DNA of 64,000 nucleotides. Source: Halomonas ventosae (lineage in GTDB: Bacteria; Pseudomonadota; Gammaproteobacteria; Pseudomonadales; Halomonadaceae). The notes beneath the pieces are model-generated. The model was not told the DNA's origin. It worked only from the letters and a program-made list of their open reading frames with translations, and did not search any database. The stretch covers positions 1-64,000 of the forward strand of contig NZ_SNWH01000007.1 of NCBI RefSeq assembly GCF_004361885.1. The letters run 5' to 3'. Shown piece after piece: positions 41,817-50,416 of this stretch (within the stretch, counting starts at the first letter, position 1; every line of letters starts with the position of its first letter). Position numbers and translations under genes: made by a program.

Positions 41817-43255
41817 TGTCACACCAATCGACCCTGATTGCCGACAACATCGAGCAGTACCTGCACGAGCACGAGAACAAGGATCTGCTGCGCTTCATCA
41901 CCTGCGGCAGTGTTGACGACGGCAAGTCGACGCTGATCGGCCGGCTGCTGCACGACTCCAAGATGATCTTCGACGACCAGCTCGCGGCGATCACCCAGGC
42001 CTCGAAGAAGAGTGGCACCACCGGCGAGGCGGTGGACCTGGCGCTGCTGGTCGATGGCCTGCAGTCCGAACGTGAGCAGGGCATCACCATCGATGTGGCC
42101 TACCGCTTCTTCTCCACCGACAAGCGTAAGTTCATCATCGCCGACACCCCGGGCCACGAGCAGTACACCCGCAACATGGCCACCGGCGCCTCCACGGCGA
42201 GCCTGGCGATCATCCTGATCGATGCCCGCTACGGCGTGCAGACCCAGACTCGGCGGCACAGCTTCATCGCCGACCTGCTGGGCATCCAGCACCTGGTAGT
42301 GGCGGTCAACAAGATGGACCTGGTGGGCTTCGACCAGGCGCGCTTCGAGGAGATCGTCGCCGACTATCGCGACTTCGCCGGCCAGTTGTCCGCGCCGGAC
42401 ATCCACTTCGTGCCGCTCTCCGCGCTCGAGGGCGACAACGTGGTCAATCGCAGTGAGCGCATGCCCTGGTACTCCGTCGGTGGCCAACCAGGCCCGGCGC
42501 TGCTGGAGCTGCTGGAGAGCATCGAGGTCAGCCGCGATCGCAATCTCACCGACCTGCGCTTTCCGGTGCAATACGTTAATCGTCCGAATCGGGACTTCCG
42601 CGGCTATGCCGGCACCCTGGAGGCGGGCATCCTGCGGCCGGGCCAGGCGATCAAGGTGCTGCCCTCCGGGCGGGTCTCGAGGGTCGAGCGTATCGTCACC
42701 TTCGATGGCGACCTGGAAGCCGCCTGGCCAGGACAGGCAATCACCGTGACCCTGGGTGATGAGATCGATATCTCGCGGGGCGACTGGATCGTCGCCGCGG
42801 ACGCCGAGGTGGCCATCGCCGATGCCTTCGAGGCCGACATCGTCTGGATGCATGACGAGCCGCTCCTCCCTGGCCGCCAGGTCGACATCCGCCTGGCCGG
42901 GCGCTCCGTCCCGGGGCAGGTCGGCGAGATACTCTACCAGGTGGACGTCAACAGCCTGGAACGCCACCCGGCAGAGCGCCTGGAGCTCAACGCCATCGCC
43001 CGCTGCCGGGTCGAGCTGACCGTCGCGGTGCCGCTCGACGATTACGGCACGAGCCCTGGCACCGGCAGTTTCATCGTCATCGACCGGCTCACCAACGTCA
43101 CGGTGGGCGCGGGGATGATCCGCGGAGTTGCGCAGTCAGCCGCTCACTCGTCGGGTGAGGTGGACTGGGCCGGCTTCGAGCTGGAGCTCAACGCCCTGGT
43201 GCGCAAGTACTTCCCCCACTGGGAGGCGAAGGATATCCGCGAGCTGCTGCAATAA
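41816..43255 (+). CDS. cysN: Sulfate adenylyltransferase subunit 1 (GTPase)
   Basis: A 479-residue EF-Tu-like GTPase driving the CysD reaction. G motifs are [21 protein letters not shown] and NKMDL, followed by translation-factor beta-barrel domains ([20 protein letters not shown]). Unlike many CysNC proteins it has no APS-kinase extension, so a separate CysC would be needed elsewhere. Confidence 0.95.
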   Translation: MSHQSTLIADNIEQYLHEHENKDLLRFITCGSVDDGKSTLIGRLLHDSKMIFDDQLAAITQASKKSGTTGEAVDLALLVDGLQSEREQGITIDVAYRFFSTDKRKFIIADTPGHEQYTRNMATGASTASLAIILIDARYGVQTQTRRHSFIADLLGIQHLVVAVNKMDLVGFDQARFEEIVADYRDFAGQLSAPDIHFVPLSALEGDNVVNRSERMPWYSVGGQPGPALLELLESIEVSRDRNLTDLRFPVQYVNRPNRDFRGYAGTLEAGILRPGQAIKVLPSGRVSRVERIVTFDGDLEAAWPGQAITVTLGDEIDISRGDWIVAADAEVAIADAFEADIVWMHDEPLLPGRQVDIRLAGRSVPGQVGEILYQVDVNSLERHPAERLELNAIARCRVELTVAVPLDDYGTSPGTGSFIVIDRLTNVTVGAGMIRGVAQSAAHSSGEVDWAGFELELNALVRKYFPHWEAKDIRELLQ

Positions 43256-43465
43256 TGTCTGAACATCGCCTTTTTGCGTGAAGGTGGCGAAGTACCCCTT
43301 GTGGGAGCGCAATTTATTGCCGGTTCGACGCTTCGACGAATGGCGCCGACAGGCGCCCTTGTGCTGAGCACTTGTCCCCGGGTAAGCCCCATCTGACTCG
43401 GTCCCGAAAGAACCTGCTCTGGTAGGCTGTGTCCAAATCGACACTGTCCCCGGAGCCCGCCCCCG
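43256..43465. repeat. Intergenic stretch with dispersed-repeat character
   Basis: The 210 bases after cysN contain GTGGGAGCGCAATTTATTGC near 43302, a sequence type scattered in many gammaproteobacterial genomes, and a GGCGCC-GACA-GGCGCC palindrome at about 43344-43359. No coding sequence is apparent; TAGGCT at 43423 may be a -10 for the protease gene. Confidence 0.45.
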
Positions 43466-44140
43466 ATGATCGTCCTGGCAATCGCCCTGCTGCTGGCCCT
43501 CTTGCTGCTGCCCAACCTCTGGGCCAAGTGGGTGCTGGCGCGCCACGCCCGGGGTCGCGAAGAGTATCCCGGGACCGGCGGCGAACTGGCGAACCACCTG
43601 ATCCGGCGCCTCGGGCTCGAGGGGGTCAGGGTCGAGATGACCGACCAGGGCGACCACTACGACCCCGAGGCGCGACGCGTGCGTCTCTCCCGGGAGCACT
43701 ACGAGGGCCGCTCGCTCACCGCGGTGACGGTGGCGGCCCATGAGGTGGGCCATGCCATCCAGCACCAGCAGGGCTATGCGCCGCTGCTGGCGCGTTCCCG
43801 GCTGGTGGCGGTGGCTCAGAAGGCCGAGAAGATCGGCGTGTTGCTGATGATGGCCGCCCCCTTCCTGTTCGTGTTGACCCGCCTGCCGGGCGGCCTGGCC
43901 ATCGTGGTGGCCGCCGCGGTGATCAGCTTCGGCACCGCCGCCCTGGTGCACCTGGTCACCCTGCCGGTGGAGTTCGACGCCAGCTTCCAGCGCGCTCTGC
44001 CGCTGCTCAAGGAGTACATCCCTGCCCATGACATGGCCGGCACCCGCCATGTGCTCACCGCCTGCGCCTTCACCTATGTGGCGGCGTCGCTTTCCAGCAT
44101 CCTTAATCTGGGGCGCTGGCTGGTGATCCTGCGGCGTTGA
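43466..44140 (+). CDS. YugP-type neutral zinc metallopeptidase (membrane)
   Basis: A 224-residue protein with an N-terminal helix (MIVLAIALLLALLLLPNLWA), the zinc motif HEVGHAIQH near residue 91, and two to three further hydrophobic helices after about residue 118. It fits the zinc metallopeptidase family of Bacillus YugP; substrates are unknown. A remnant of a second copy lies after the neighbouring toxin-antitoxin genes. Confidence 0.85.
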   Translation: MIVLAIALLLALLLLPNLWAKWVLARHARGREEYPGTGGELANHLIRRLGLEGVRVEMTDQGDHYDPEARRVRLSREHYEGRSLTAVTVAAHEVGHAIQHQQGYAPLLARSRLVAVAQKAEKIGVLLMMAAPFLFVLTRLPGGLAIVVAAAVISFGTAALVHLVTLPVEFDASFQRALPLLKEYIPAHDMAGTRHVLTACAFTYVAASLSSILNLGRWLVILRR

Positions 44141-44156
44141 CATCCTGGCAGGCTGG

Positions 44157-44179
44157 GAGTAATAACTAAGTTATTACTC
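44157..44179 (+). promoter_or_regulatory. Palindromic operator upstream of mazE-like gene
   Basis: GAGTAATAACT-A-AGTTATTACTC, perfect 11-bp arms, 25 bases before the antitoxin ATG. Antitoxins of the AbrB/MazE fold usually repress their own promoter through such a palindrome; absence of a T-run argues against a terminator. Confidence 0.65.
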
Positions 44180-44203
44180 CTGCTGCGCTACTGGAGGCGT
44201 GAA

Positions 44204-44449
44204 ATGCGGACACATCTCAGAAAGATCGGGAATTCGAAAGGCGTGCTGATTCCGGCGGCTATGCTGGCTGAGTTGGGTATCCGTGATGAGGTTGACATTC
44301 ATCTGGAGGGGCAGCGGCTGGTGGTGGAGCCCGTCAAGAAGCCACGCAGTCACTGGTTCGATGGTTATGACGCCAGTTACGACGAGGCGGCCTGGGAGGA
44401 TATGGTCGACGTCGAGGTGGATGAGGATGAGGATGAGTGGCAGTGGTAG
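44204..44449 (+). CDS. mazE: MazE-type antitoxin (AbrB fold)
   Basis: An 81-residue antitoxin. The N-terminal swapped-hairpin domain (RTHLRKIGNSKGVLIPAAML) would bind the upstream palindrome; an acidic C-terminal tail (DMVDVEVDEDEDEWQW) would wrap and block the toxin. GGAGG precedes the ATG. Its 3' end overlaps the toxin gene by 13 bases. Confidence 0.88.
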   Translation: MRTHLRKIGNSKGVLIPAAMLAELGIRDEVDIHLEGQRLVVEPVKKPRSHWFDGYDASYDEAAWEDMVDVEVDEDEDEWQW

Positions 44450-44763
44450 GTCGTGATATCCGCCGCGGTGAGGTCTATTGGGTCAATCTCGATCCGACGG
44501 TGGGCACAGAGATACGCAAGACCCGCCCCGCGCTGATCCTCTCACCCGACGATATGAACGCTGCACTCCCCAGAATCATCGTGGCACCGGTCACCAGCAA
44601 GGGGCAGCCACTCGGCTGCCGACCCACCCTGAGCTTTCAGGGCAAGCCGGTACGAATACTGCTTGATCAGCTTCGCTCCATCGACAAGCGTCGGGTTCTG
44701 GACAAGATGGGAGACATTTCGCCTTCAATCTGGCACGCCACCCTGCTGGAGATGTTCCAATAG
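44437..44763 (+). CDS. mazF: MazF/PemK-type endoribonuclease toxin
   Basis: A 108-residue toxin of the MazF fold: RRGEVYWVNLDPTVGTEIRK, TRPALILSP, APVTSKG and DQLRSIDKRRVLDKMG. Members cut mRNA at short sequences; specificity cannot be read from the sequence. GTG 44437 is used as start; GTG 44443 is possible. The reading overlaps mazE, so translation is coupled. Confidence 0.9.
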   Translation: MAVVGRDIRRGEVYWVNLDPTVGTEIRKTRPALILSPDDMNAALPRIIVAPVTSKGQPLGCRPTLSFQGKPVRILLDQLRSIDKRRVLDKMGDISPSIWHATLLEMFQ

Positions 44764-44765
44764 CT

Positions 44766-44838
44766 GAGCCTGCCCCCCGATGATCGTCCTGGTAATCGCC
44801 CTGCTGCTGACCCGCTCGCGGCTGGTGGCGGTGGCTCG
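44766..44838 (+). pseudogene. Vestigial second copy of the YugP-type protease gene start
   Basis: Sequence from 44766 repeats the region around the protease start at 43453 (CCCCGATGATCGTCCTGG and ATCGCCCTGCTGCTG), then jumps to a segment equal to about 43793-43820 (CGGCTGGTGGCGGTGGCTC), losing about 300 bases between. It encodes MIVLVIALLLTRSRLVAVAR and no functional protein. Confidence 0.8.
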
Positions 44839-44953
44839 TGTCAATGAGCACAGCAGGTGCGGCTGCGCTGGCTCGGGGTTAGGCTGGGAGGCAGCGATAT
44901 TCTACGGAGCCTGCGACCATGAACGGCACGTCTCGATATGATCCCTGGCCAGG

Positions 44954-46084
44954 GTGGCAGGAGTGATGCCCGCGCTGCGACGCGCCACCCTGTTCGTGAA
45001 GCGACTGGTGGGGATCGCAGCCAGGCCGATGAAGCGTGACAATGGCCATGGCGGCCTGACGGTCACTCCTTACCGCGGCTATGGCTCACCGCAAGAGGCC
45101 TTCCTCACGGGTCGCGTGTTTCGCCAGGCGCCGCTGAGCAAGCGAGTGCCACGGCAAGGCTTCCTGCGCGACCTGGTCGATGTGGTGCGGCGCATTGCCC
45201 GGCATGGCGTGGCCGATGCCTGTGTCGATATCCGGCTGGGCGACAACCACGTCTGCGTGGCCACCGACCGCGATGGCTATTTCGATGCCCAGTTGCCGCT
45301 GGTCTCGCCATTGCCGGGTGACAGCGCCTGGCACCGCGCCGAACTGTGGGTGACGGCGGGCGAGGAGGGACCGATGCGTGCCAGCGTGGAGGTCTTCATC
45401 GCGTCCGCCGAGACCGACCTGCTGGTGATCAGCGACATCGACGATACGGTGATGTACACCGGCGTGGCCGACAAGCTGCGGATGCTCTATCGGCTGTTCA
45501 TGGAGCGCCCGGATCAGCGCAAGGCCTTCCCCGGGGTAGCGGCGCTCTACCAGGCCTTGCATCGCGGTGCCGACGACCGGGGCAAGCGCCCGATCCTCTA
45601 TGTATCACGCGGGCCCTGGGCGATCTACGAGATGCTGGAGACCTTCTTCCAGCTCAACCGCATTCCGGTGGGGCCGATCCTGTTCCTGCGCGAGTGGGGT
45701 ATTTCCCTGCGGCATCCCTGGCCGCGTCGCGCCGAGGACCACAAGCAGCAGCTGATCGACCGCATGCTGGCGATGTTCGAGGGCGTGCCCTGCATCCTGA
45801 TCGGCGACAGCGGGCAGCATGATCCCGAGGTCTACACCCGCATCGTCAAGGCCCATCCCGATCGTGTCGAGGCCATCTATATCCGTCGCGTGGACCGGCG
45901 GGTGGACCGTCAGCGCGCCATCCAGGTGCTATGCGACCAGATACGCCACACCCGCTGCGATCTGGTGCTGGCCGCCGACAGCGTGCTGATGGCCGAGCAT
46001 GCTCACGCCCAGGGCTACATTTCTCGCCATGGCCTGGACGCCGTTCGCCGTGACGCGATGGCGCCCCACGGGGAGTCGCCCTGA
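44954..46084 (+). CDS. App1-type phosphatidate phosphatase (DUF2183)
   Basis: A 376-residue protein. The C-terminal catalytic part has the HAD-like motif DIDDTVMYTGV (about 159-169), SRGPWAIYEMLETFF, and GDSGQHDPEVYTRI, which are hallmarks of the App1/DUF2183 family of Mg2+-dependent lipid phosphatases. The N-terminal part (about 20-150) is a beta-rich family domain. The start is uncertain: GTG 44954 gives the longest form; ATG 44966 is close. Confidence 0.8.
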   Translation: MAGVMPALRRATLFVKRLVGIAARPMKRDNGHGGLTVTPYRGYGSPQEAFLTGRVFRQAPLSKRVPRQGFLRDLVDVVRRIARHGVADACVDIRLGDNHVCVATDRDGYFDAQLPLVSPLPGDSAWHRAELWVTAGEEGPMRASVEVFIASAETDLLVISDIDDTVMYTGVADKLRMLYRLFMERPDQRKAFPGVAALYQALHRGADDRGKRPILYVSRGPWAIYEMLETFFQLNRIPVGPILFLREWGISLRHPWPRRAEDHKQQLIDRMLAMFEGVPCILIGDSGQHDPEVYTRIVKAHPDRVEAIYIRRVDRRVDRQRAIQVLCDQIRHTRCDLVLAADSVLMAEHAHAQGYISRHGLDAVRRDAMAPHGESP

Positions 46085-46167
46085 TCCGTTGCTGCAATGT
46101 CGGGCCGCAGTACCGGCGACTCGAGCCGTTTATGCAGGCTGTCGCACCCTGGATGTCGATGCTCGTC

Positions 46168-47160
46168 TCATCTGGGCCGGTTGGCGATGACCACCGCGCG
46201 GCGCGGGGCGGGGTAGCCCTCGCGGGTGCGGCTCGGGTCGTCGGGGTCGAGGAAGTCGGCCAGCGACTGGAAGGTCATCCAGTCGGTGGCGCGCTGCTCG
46301 TCCACGGTGGTCACCGCTTCGTCCACCACCCGCACGTTGGTGAGCCCGCCGCGTTCGAGCCACCGGCAGAGCGCGGCGGAGGAGGGCAGGAAGTAGACGT
46401 TGGGCATGGCGGCATAGCGCTCGCCCGGCAGCAGCACCGTGGTTTCATCACCCTCGACCACCAGGGTCTCCAGCACCAGCTCGCCGCCGGGGCGCAGGGC
46501 CTCCTTGAGCTGTTGGATATGCTCCAGGGGTGAGGGGCGGTGATAGAGCACGCCCATTGAGAACACCGTGTCGAAGAAGGCAAGCCCTCCGGGCACCTCC
46601 TCGATGCCCACCGGCAGGAAGTGGGTGCGCCCGCCGTCGGCGTCGCCGACGAAGTGGCGCACCGCCCGGAACTGCCAGAAGAAGCGCGGCGAGGGGTCGA
46701 TCACCAGCACGAATTCCGCCCCGGCACCGGCCATGCGCCAGGCGTGATAGCCGTTACCGCCGCCCACATCCAGCACGCGCCGCCCGGCCAGCGGCGCCAG
46801 GTGCGGGGCGAGGCGCTGCCACTTCCAGTCCGAGCGCCATTCGCTGTCGATGAAGGTGCCGCCGAGCCGGTAGGGGCCCTTGCGCCAGGGCGCGAGCTTG
46901 CCCAGCAGGTTCTCGCACTGGCGTCGCTGGCCATCGGTGAGGTCGACCTCGACGCTGACGGTGTCGGCGTCCAGGCGCACCCACCTCTCGTCGGGCAGGG
47001 GGGGCAGCTTGGCCACCGCCTTCTCCCAGGCCGGCAGGTCGCCGAAGCGCTGGCGGTCCAGGCCGCGGGCGAGCTGGTCGGGCAGGCGGGCTAGCCAGGT
47101 CTCGAGCCCCTGGTCGAGAAAGGCCTGGTAGAGGGCGCGGTGTGCTGGTGCGATCGGCAC
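46168..47160 (-). CDS. cmoB: tRNA U34 carboxymethyltransferase CmoB
   Basis: Transfers the carboxymethyl group of carboxy-SAM, made by CmoA, to ho5U34 giving cmo5U. The 330-residue protein has a helical N-terminus and a Rossmann core with VLDVGGGNGYHAWRM, PLEHIQQLKEALRPGGELVL and VGIEEVPG. GTG 47160 follows a GGAG site within the cmoA end; adjacent stop and start confirm a pair. Confidence 0.94.
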   Translation of the reverse strand: MPIAPAHRALYQAFLDQGLETWLARLPDQLARGLDRQRFGDLPAWEKAVAKLPPLPDERWVRLDADTVSVEVDLTDGQRRQCENLLGKLAPWRKGPYRLGGTFIDSEWRSDWKWQRLAPHLAPLAGRRVLDVGGGNGYHAWRMAGAGAEFVLVIDPSPRFFWQFRAVRHFVGDADGGRTHFLPVGIEEVPGGLAFFDTVFSMGVLYHRPSPLEHIQQLKEALRPGGELVLETLVVEGDETTVLLPGERYAAMPNVYFLPSSAALCRWLERGGLTNVRVVDEAVTTVDEQRATDWMTFQSLADFLDPDDPSRTREGYPAPRRAVVIANRPR

Positions 47161-47161
47161 C

Positions 47162-47929
47162 TTACTCCTCCCGGGACGTCGCGGCGCTGGCGTCCTTGAA
47201 GGCGATCAGCGAGGCGAAGTTGAGAAACTGGAACCAGGCGTGGGCGCGGGAAAAACCGGCCCCGGCCAGGCGCGCGTGGTGCCCCGCCAGGGTATCCGGC
47301 ACCAGCACGTTTTCAAGTGCGGTGCGCTTCTGGCTGATCTCCATCTCGCTGTAGCCGTTGGCGCGCTTGAAGTCGTGGTAGCGCTCCACCAGCCAGGCGT
47401 TCTCCTGCTCGTCGGCGGCACGAATCTTCTCGGAGAGCAGCAGCACGCCGCCGGGTTCCAGCGCCTGGTAGAGCCGCCCGATCAACGCATCGCGGTCCTC
47501 GGGGGCCAGGAACTGCAGGGTGAAGTTGAGCACGATCATGCCGGCGGGGGCATACTCCAGATGGCGGATGTCGCCCTCGAGCACCGTCATGGCGTGGTTG
47601 GGGCACTCCGCGGCGAGGGTCTCCCGGGCGCGGGCCACCATGGCCGGGGAAAGATCCACCCCGGTGTAGCGGAAGGCCTCCGTCGGTAGCGTGCCGGCCA
47701 GGGCCAGGCCGGCAGCCCCCAGCGAGCAGCCCAGGTCGTAGACGTGAGCGCCGTGGCGCAGGTGGCGGGCGGCGATCAGCCCCAGCATGCCCAGTATCTG
47801 GCCATAGCCAGGTACCGAGCGGCGGATCATGTCGGGAAAGCAGGCGACCACCTTCTCGTCGAACGAGAAGCGTGCCACCCGGTCCAGGGGTGTCGAAAAG
47901 ATCGCGTCACGGTAAGATGCGTCACTCAT
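47162..47929 (-). CDS. cmoA: Carboxy-SAM synthase CmoA
   Basis: Makes carboxy-S-adenosylmethionine from SAM and prephenate. The 255-residue protein begins SDASYRDAIFSTPLDRVARF and has VYDLGCSLGAAGLA and VLEGDIRH. It precedes cmoB by 1 base. The substrate prephenate links it to the aro pathway. Confidence 0.94.
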   Translation of the reverse strand: MSDASYRDAIFSTPLDRVARFSFDEKVVACFPDMIRRSVPGYGQILGMLGLIAARHLRHGAHVYDLGCSLGAAGLALAGTLPTEAFRYTGVDLSPAMVARARETLAAECPNHAMTVLEGDIRHLEYAPAGMIVLNFTLQFLAPEDRDALIGRLYQALEPGGVLLLSEKIRAADEQENAWLVERYHDFKRANGYSEMEISQKRTALENVLVPDTLAGHHARLAGAGFSRAHAWFQFLNFASLIAFKDASAATSREE

Positions 47930-48014
47930 GGAACTGACCGGATGTCGTGAGAAAGGGGCGTCATTCTACGTCCCGCTCGCGCCGGCTGCACGACAGGAGG
48001 TCAAGGAGCAAGCC

Positions 48015-49694
48015 ATGCCCCACCCCATGATCGACCAGCAGGATGCCTGGCAGGCCCTGGCCGCCCACGCCCGCAAGATGCGCACCACGCACCTGGGGGA
48101 GCTGTTCAGCAACGCCCCGGGGCGCCACGCGGCCTTCACCCGCCGCGCGGCGGGGTTGACGCTGGATCTCTCCAAGCAGCGCTGGCGCGACGAGACCCTC
48201 GAGCGGCTGCTCGCCCTGGCCCGGGAGGCCGAGGTGCCCGAGGCGATCCGCGCGCTGCTGGCCGGGGAGCGGGTCAACCGCAGCGAGGACCGCCCGGCCC
48301 TGCACACTGCACTACGGCTGCCGCCGGAGGAAAGCCTGGTGGTGGAGGGCGAGGACCTGGTGCCTGCGGTGCATGCCACGCTGGCGCGCATGGCGACCAT
48401 GGTCGAGCGCTTCCACGCCGGCCAGTGGCGGGGCGCCACCGGCCGGGCGATCCGCGACGTGGTCAACCTCGGCGTCGGCGGCTCCGATCTGGGCCCGCTG
48501 ATGGTCACCCATGCCCTGGCCGACTATCGCCCGGAGGGCGTGCATACCATCGGCGTACACTTCGCCTCGACCATGGACGGCTCCCAGCTGGCCGACTATC
48601 TCTCCCGGCTCAATCCCGAGACCACGCTGTTCGTGCTCTCGTCGAAGTCCTTCACCACCATCGACACCCTCTCCAACGCCCGCACCGCGCGGGATTGGTT
48701 GATGGCCCGGCTGATGGGCGAGAACCGCGAGGAGGGCGTCGACGCCGAGCTGGTGATGCGCCAGCACTTCATCGGCCTCTCGGCGAGCCCCGAGAAGATG
48801 CACGAGTGGGGCATCGCCGATGAGCACCAGCTGGCGTTCTGGGAGTGGGTCGGCGGGCGCTACTCGCTGTGGGGCGCCATCGGCCTGCCCATCGCCCTGG
48901 TGGTGGGCATGGATCACTTCCGCGCGCTGCTCGCCGGGGCCCATGCCATGGATCGCCACTTCAGCGAGGCGCCGCTTTCCGACAACCTGCCGGTGCTGCT
49001 GGCCCTGGCGGGGATCTGGAACGTCAATTTCCTCGACATCCGGGCCCACTCGATCCTGCCCTACGACGGCCGCCTGGAGTACTTCGCCGCCTACCTCGAG
49101 CAGCTGGAGATGGAGTCCAACGGCAAGTCGGTGACCCATGACGGTCGCGAGGTCGGCTACTCCACCTGCCCGGTGCTGTGGGGCCAGCTGGGGCCCAATG
49201 CCCAGCATGCCTTCTACCAGCTGCTGCATCAGGGTACCCAGTCCGTGGAGTGCGACTTCATTGCCCCCAAGGTGCGCTACGATGATGTGGCAGACCCCGC
49301 CACCCGCGATCACCTGATGGGCCAGCACCGCCTGACGCTGGCCAACTGCTTCGCCCAGTCGCGGGTGCTGATGCTCGGCGACAAGGCCATCAAGGAGGAC
49401 GGCCCGCGTCCGGTGTACAAGCATTACCGCGGCAACCAGCCCTCCAGCACCCTGCTGCTCGACCGGTTGACGCCGGCGACCCTGGGGTCGCTGATTGCCC
49501 TCTACGAGCACAAGGTATTCGTCCAGGCGACCATCTGGGACATCAACCCCTTCGACCAATGGGGCGTGGAGCTAGGCAAGCAGATCGCCGGCGAGACCCA
49601 GCGCATCCTCGAGCACCAGGCGGATATCGCCGACATGGACGATTCTACCCGCGGCCTGATCGAGGCCGTCTGGTCGGCGGAGCGCGGCTCGTGA
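48015..49694 (+). CDS. pgi: Glucose-6-phosphate isomerase
   Basis: A 559-residue enzyme interconverting G6P and F6P. It has LGVGGSDLGPLMVTHAL, LSSKSFTTIDT, GGRYSLWGAIGLPIALVVG and the C-terminal FDQWGVELGKQIA signature. ATG 48015 follows AAGGAG at 7 bases; the longer frame upstream is antisense to cmoA's promoter. Confidence 0.96.
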   Translation: MPHPMIDQQDAWQALAAHARKMRTTHLGELFSNAPGRHAAFTRRAAGLTLDLSKQRWRDETLERLLALAREAEVPEAIRALLAGERVNRSEDRPALHTALRLPPEESLVVEGEDLVPAVHATLARMATMVERFHAGQWRGATGRAIRDVVNLGVGGSDLGPLMVTHALADYRPEGVHTIGVHFASTMDGSQLADYLSRLNPETTLFVLSSKSFTTIDTLSNARTARDWLMARLMGENREEGVDAELVMRQHFIGLSASPEKMHEWGIADEHQLAFWEWVGGRYSLWGAIGLPIALVVGMDHFRALLAGAHAMDRHFSEAPLSDNLPVLLALAGIWNVNFLDIRAHSILPYDGRLEYFAAYLEQLEMESNGKSVTHDGREVGYSTCPVLWGQLGPNAQHAFYQLLHQGTQSVECDFIAPKVRYDDVADPATRDHLMGQHRLTLANCFAQSRVLMLGDKAIKEDGPRPVYKHYRGNQPSSTLLLDRLTPATLGSLIALYEHKVFVQATIWDINPFDQWGVELGKQIAGETQRILEHQADIADMDDSTRGLIEAVWSAERGS

Positions 49695-49725
49695 TGATAC
49701 TGGCTGCATGTACAGGAGATGCGGT

Positions 49726-50364
49726 ATGCTGAGTGCCGCCTGGCACCCGCCGGCCGCCAGCGGAGTCCTCTATCTGCATGGGTTCAACAGCGGCAGCGCC
49801 TCGCCCAAGGCGGCGCTGGTGCGTGAGGCCTGCGCCTGGCTCGGCCTGCCCTGCGCGACGCCGCAGCTGCCCCACCGTCCGGCGGCGGCGTTGGTGCTGG
49901 CCGAGTCGTGGCTGGCCAGGCTGGGGCCGCGCCCGCTAGTGGTGGGCAGCTCCATGGGCGGCTTCCTGGCGACCCTGCTCGCCGAGCGCCACGACCTCGC
50001 AGGGGGGCTGATCAACCCGGCGGTGGCGCCGGCGAACCTGGTGGCCAAGTGGATCGGCGAGCGTTTCGACAATCCCTATACCGGCGAGCGCTTCGCCATC
50101 GAGGCGGCGCATCGCGAGGAGCTCGAGGCGCTGACGCCGGCGCGAGTCACCGCCGAGCGCTACCTGCTGTTGCTGGGCACCGCCGACGAGACGCTGGACC
50201 CGGGGGATGCCTTCGCGCTGTATCGTGGCGCCAGAACCATCCTGCATCCGCAGGGCGATCATGGTCTCGCGGCAGTAGTGGCCGACTACCTGCCGGCGAT
50301 TTTCGCCCACGGCGGCCTCCATCTGCCGCCAGGCTGGTCGGGCAGCACGGCCCCCGAGACATGA
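49726..50364 (+). CDS. yqiA: YqiA-like alpha/beta-hydrolase esterase
   Basis: A 212-residue single-domain hydrolase with GVLYLHGFNSG (oxyanion part), the nucleophile elbow VGSSMGGFLATL, and Asp/His in GTADETLDPG and GDHGL. E. coli YqiA has esterase activity on short acyl chains. ATG 49726 with AGGAG eight bases upstream is preferred to the ATG at 49708. It lies directly before parE, as in E. coli. Confidence 0.88.
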   Translation: MLSAAWHPPAASGVLYLHGFNSGSASPKAALVREACAWLGLPCATPQLPHRPAAALVLAESWLARLGPRPLVVGSSMGGFLATLLAERHDLAGGLINPAVAPANLVAKWIGERFDNPYTGERFAIEAAHREELEALTPARVTAERYLLLLGTADETLDPGDAFALYRGARTILHPQGDHGLAAVVADYLPAIFAHGGLHLPPGWSGSTAPET

Positions 50365-50416
50365 GGGCGCCGGCCTCCCGGGTGATACGAACGATCGCAA
50401 CCACTTTGGGTGATGC

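Noticed and set aside
44157-44179. Palindrome read as a terminator for the protease gene
   Set aside because: AT-rich arms and no T-run; its place directly before a MazE-type gene fits an operator better.
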